Assembly (NCBI GenBank): GCA_019308995.1
Contig: JAFDHD010000036.1
Location: forward strand, 1 to 35,024
Direction: 5' to 3'
Origin: Deltaproteobacteria bacterium
Lineage (GTDB): Bacteria; Desulfobacterota; Desulfarculia; Adiutricales; JAFDHD01
DNA length: 35,024 bases
Part shown: positions 34,453-35,024 of the stretch, one piece after another
How positions within the stretch are numbered: the stretch's first letter is position 1
How the letters are laid out: the number at the start of each line of letters is the position of its first letter
Translations under genes and position numbers: made by a program
Notes under the pieces: model-generated
Databases searched by the model: none
What the model saw: only the letters and a program-made list of their open reading frames with translations
Told to the model about the DNA's origin: nothing

Positions 34453-34871
34453 ATGCTTCAGATAATGTTTCCAGGACTCGCTACCGGGTTATCTATGGCG
34501 ATCTGGACCCAATGGGCGTGGTATATTATGGCAACTACCTCCGACTTTTTGAACGGGGCCGGGCCGAGTTTGTCCGTGAGCGCGGTTTAACTTACAAGGA
34601 GATTGAAGAGAAGGGCTTTGCCTTACCTGTCACTGAAGCCTTTTGTCATTACTTTCAATCCGCTCGTTATGACGACTTGCTCCTGATCGAAACCAGTGTG
34701 GGCCGGATCAGACGCGCCAGTCTCCGCTTTGATTACAAAATATATCAAAAAGAGGGCGATACACAGCCTCTGGTTACCGGCCACACCCTCCATGCCTGTA
34801 TCAACCCTGAGGGCCATATAGTTCGGATACCCGAATTTGTATTGTCCGTGCTGGCAGAACCCTCAAACTAG
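34449..34871 (+). CDS. Acyl-CoA thioesterase, YbgC/4-hydroxybenzoyl-CoA thioesterase type
   Basis: Single hot-dog domain, 140 aa. The YbgC signature is intact: RYRVIYGDLDPMGVVYYGNYLRLFERGR, with catalytic Asp18 in DLDPMG. DDLLLIETSVGRIRRASLRFDYKIY follows in the central sheet. Cytoplasmic. It probably hydrolyses short acyl-CoA or acyl-ACP esters. The ATG overlaps the apgM-like stop by 4 nt, placing it in the amino-acid operon for reasons not evident from chemistry. No terminator is visible before tRNA-fMet. Confidence 0.9.
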   Translation: MNASDNVSRTRYRVIYGDLDPMGVVYYGNYLRLFERGRAEFVRERGLTYKEIEEKGFALPVTEAFCHYFQSARYDDLLLIETSVGRIRRASLRFDYKIYQKEGDTQPLVTGHTLHACINPEGHIVRIPEFVLSVLAEPSN

Positions 34872-34902
34872 GGGCCAGGTTTATTTTACTCTGACAAAAT
34901 CC

Positions 34903-34929
34903 TTGACAATTTCGCGTCAAAACTATAAG
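34903..34929 (+). promoter_or_regulatory. Promoter candidate of tRNA-fMet
   Basis: TTGACA (34903-34908) with TATAAG at 34924-34929, a 15-nt spacer that is shorter than ideal. The -10 lies 17 nt before the tRNA 5' end. Confidence 0.5.
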
Positions 34930-34946
34930 GTTCTTCTACAATTTGC

Positions 34947-35023
<77 letters not shown>

Positions 35024-35024
35024 A

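Overview
The window reads as a chromosomal segment of an anaerobic deltaproteobacterium-type organism (Desulfobacterota in the broad sense). This is inferred from gene content and style, not from any search. Pointers are a separate GlnS (no GatCAB inference needed), a two-subunit GlyQ/GlyS, a CHASE2 receptor Ser/Thr kinase paired with a PP2C phosphatase, an AlaC-Hom-ApgM operon, and an acyl-CoA/CoA-transferase catabolic island. I count about 27 protein genes, one regulator remnant and three tRNAs. I found no rRNA, CRISPR array, insertion sequence or prophage.

Layout. 1-3826 (minus): a CHASE2/TPR-like/kinase receptor, a PP2C phosphatase and an overlapping 83-aa protein. 4090-7064 (minus): glyQ-glyS. 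7241-7697 (plus): a promoter, a 26-aa membrane peptide and a 68-aa zinc-ribbon protein. 7758-9467 (minus): glnS. 9774-10525: a 34-aa membrane peptide (plus) and a RodZ-C-domain protein lacking the HTH (minus). 10526-11313: a long non-coding stretch ending in a good promoter.

11314-20172 is the accessory metabolic island, made of two convergent units. The plus unit encodes a Dpp-type solute-binding protein, a CaiB/BaiF CoA-transferase, an amidohydrolase-fold protein that has lost all its metal ligands, and two Dpp-type permeases. It contains no ATPase gene. The minus unit encodes an enoyl-CoA hydratase-family protein, an acyl-CoA dehydrogenase and a CitE-like C-C lyase. Together they suggest uptake of an organic acid, CoA activation, dehydrogenation, hydration and aldol-type cleavage. 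After it come a headless GntR/HutC regulator remnant (UTRA domain only) and a divergently transcribed alkaline-phosphatase-superfamily phosphodiesterase.

23231-27598: palindromes, tRNA-Leu(CAA), a GMP-synthase ATP-pyrophosphatase protein without a glutaminase domain, a tandemly duplicated hairpin unit, tRNA-Val(CAC), a DUF523 protein, and purM-purN. 27797-35024: recG, a methyltransferase-like membrane protein, then a tightly coupled plus operon alaC-hom-apgM-thioesterase (4-, 1- and 4-nt overlaps), and initiator tRNA-fMet at the right edge. The apgM-like gene most likely supplies homoserine kinase activity.

The observations most worth following are the metal-ligand-less amidohydrolase inside the CoA island, the missing transporter ATPases, the single-glutamate crotonase, the stand-alone GMP synthase catalytic protein, and the RodZ C-domain protein without its DNA-binding half.
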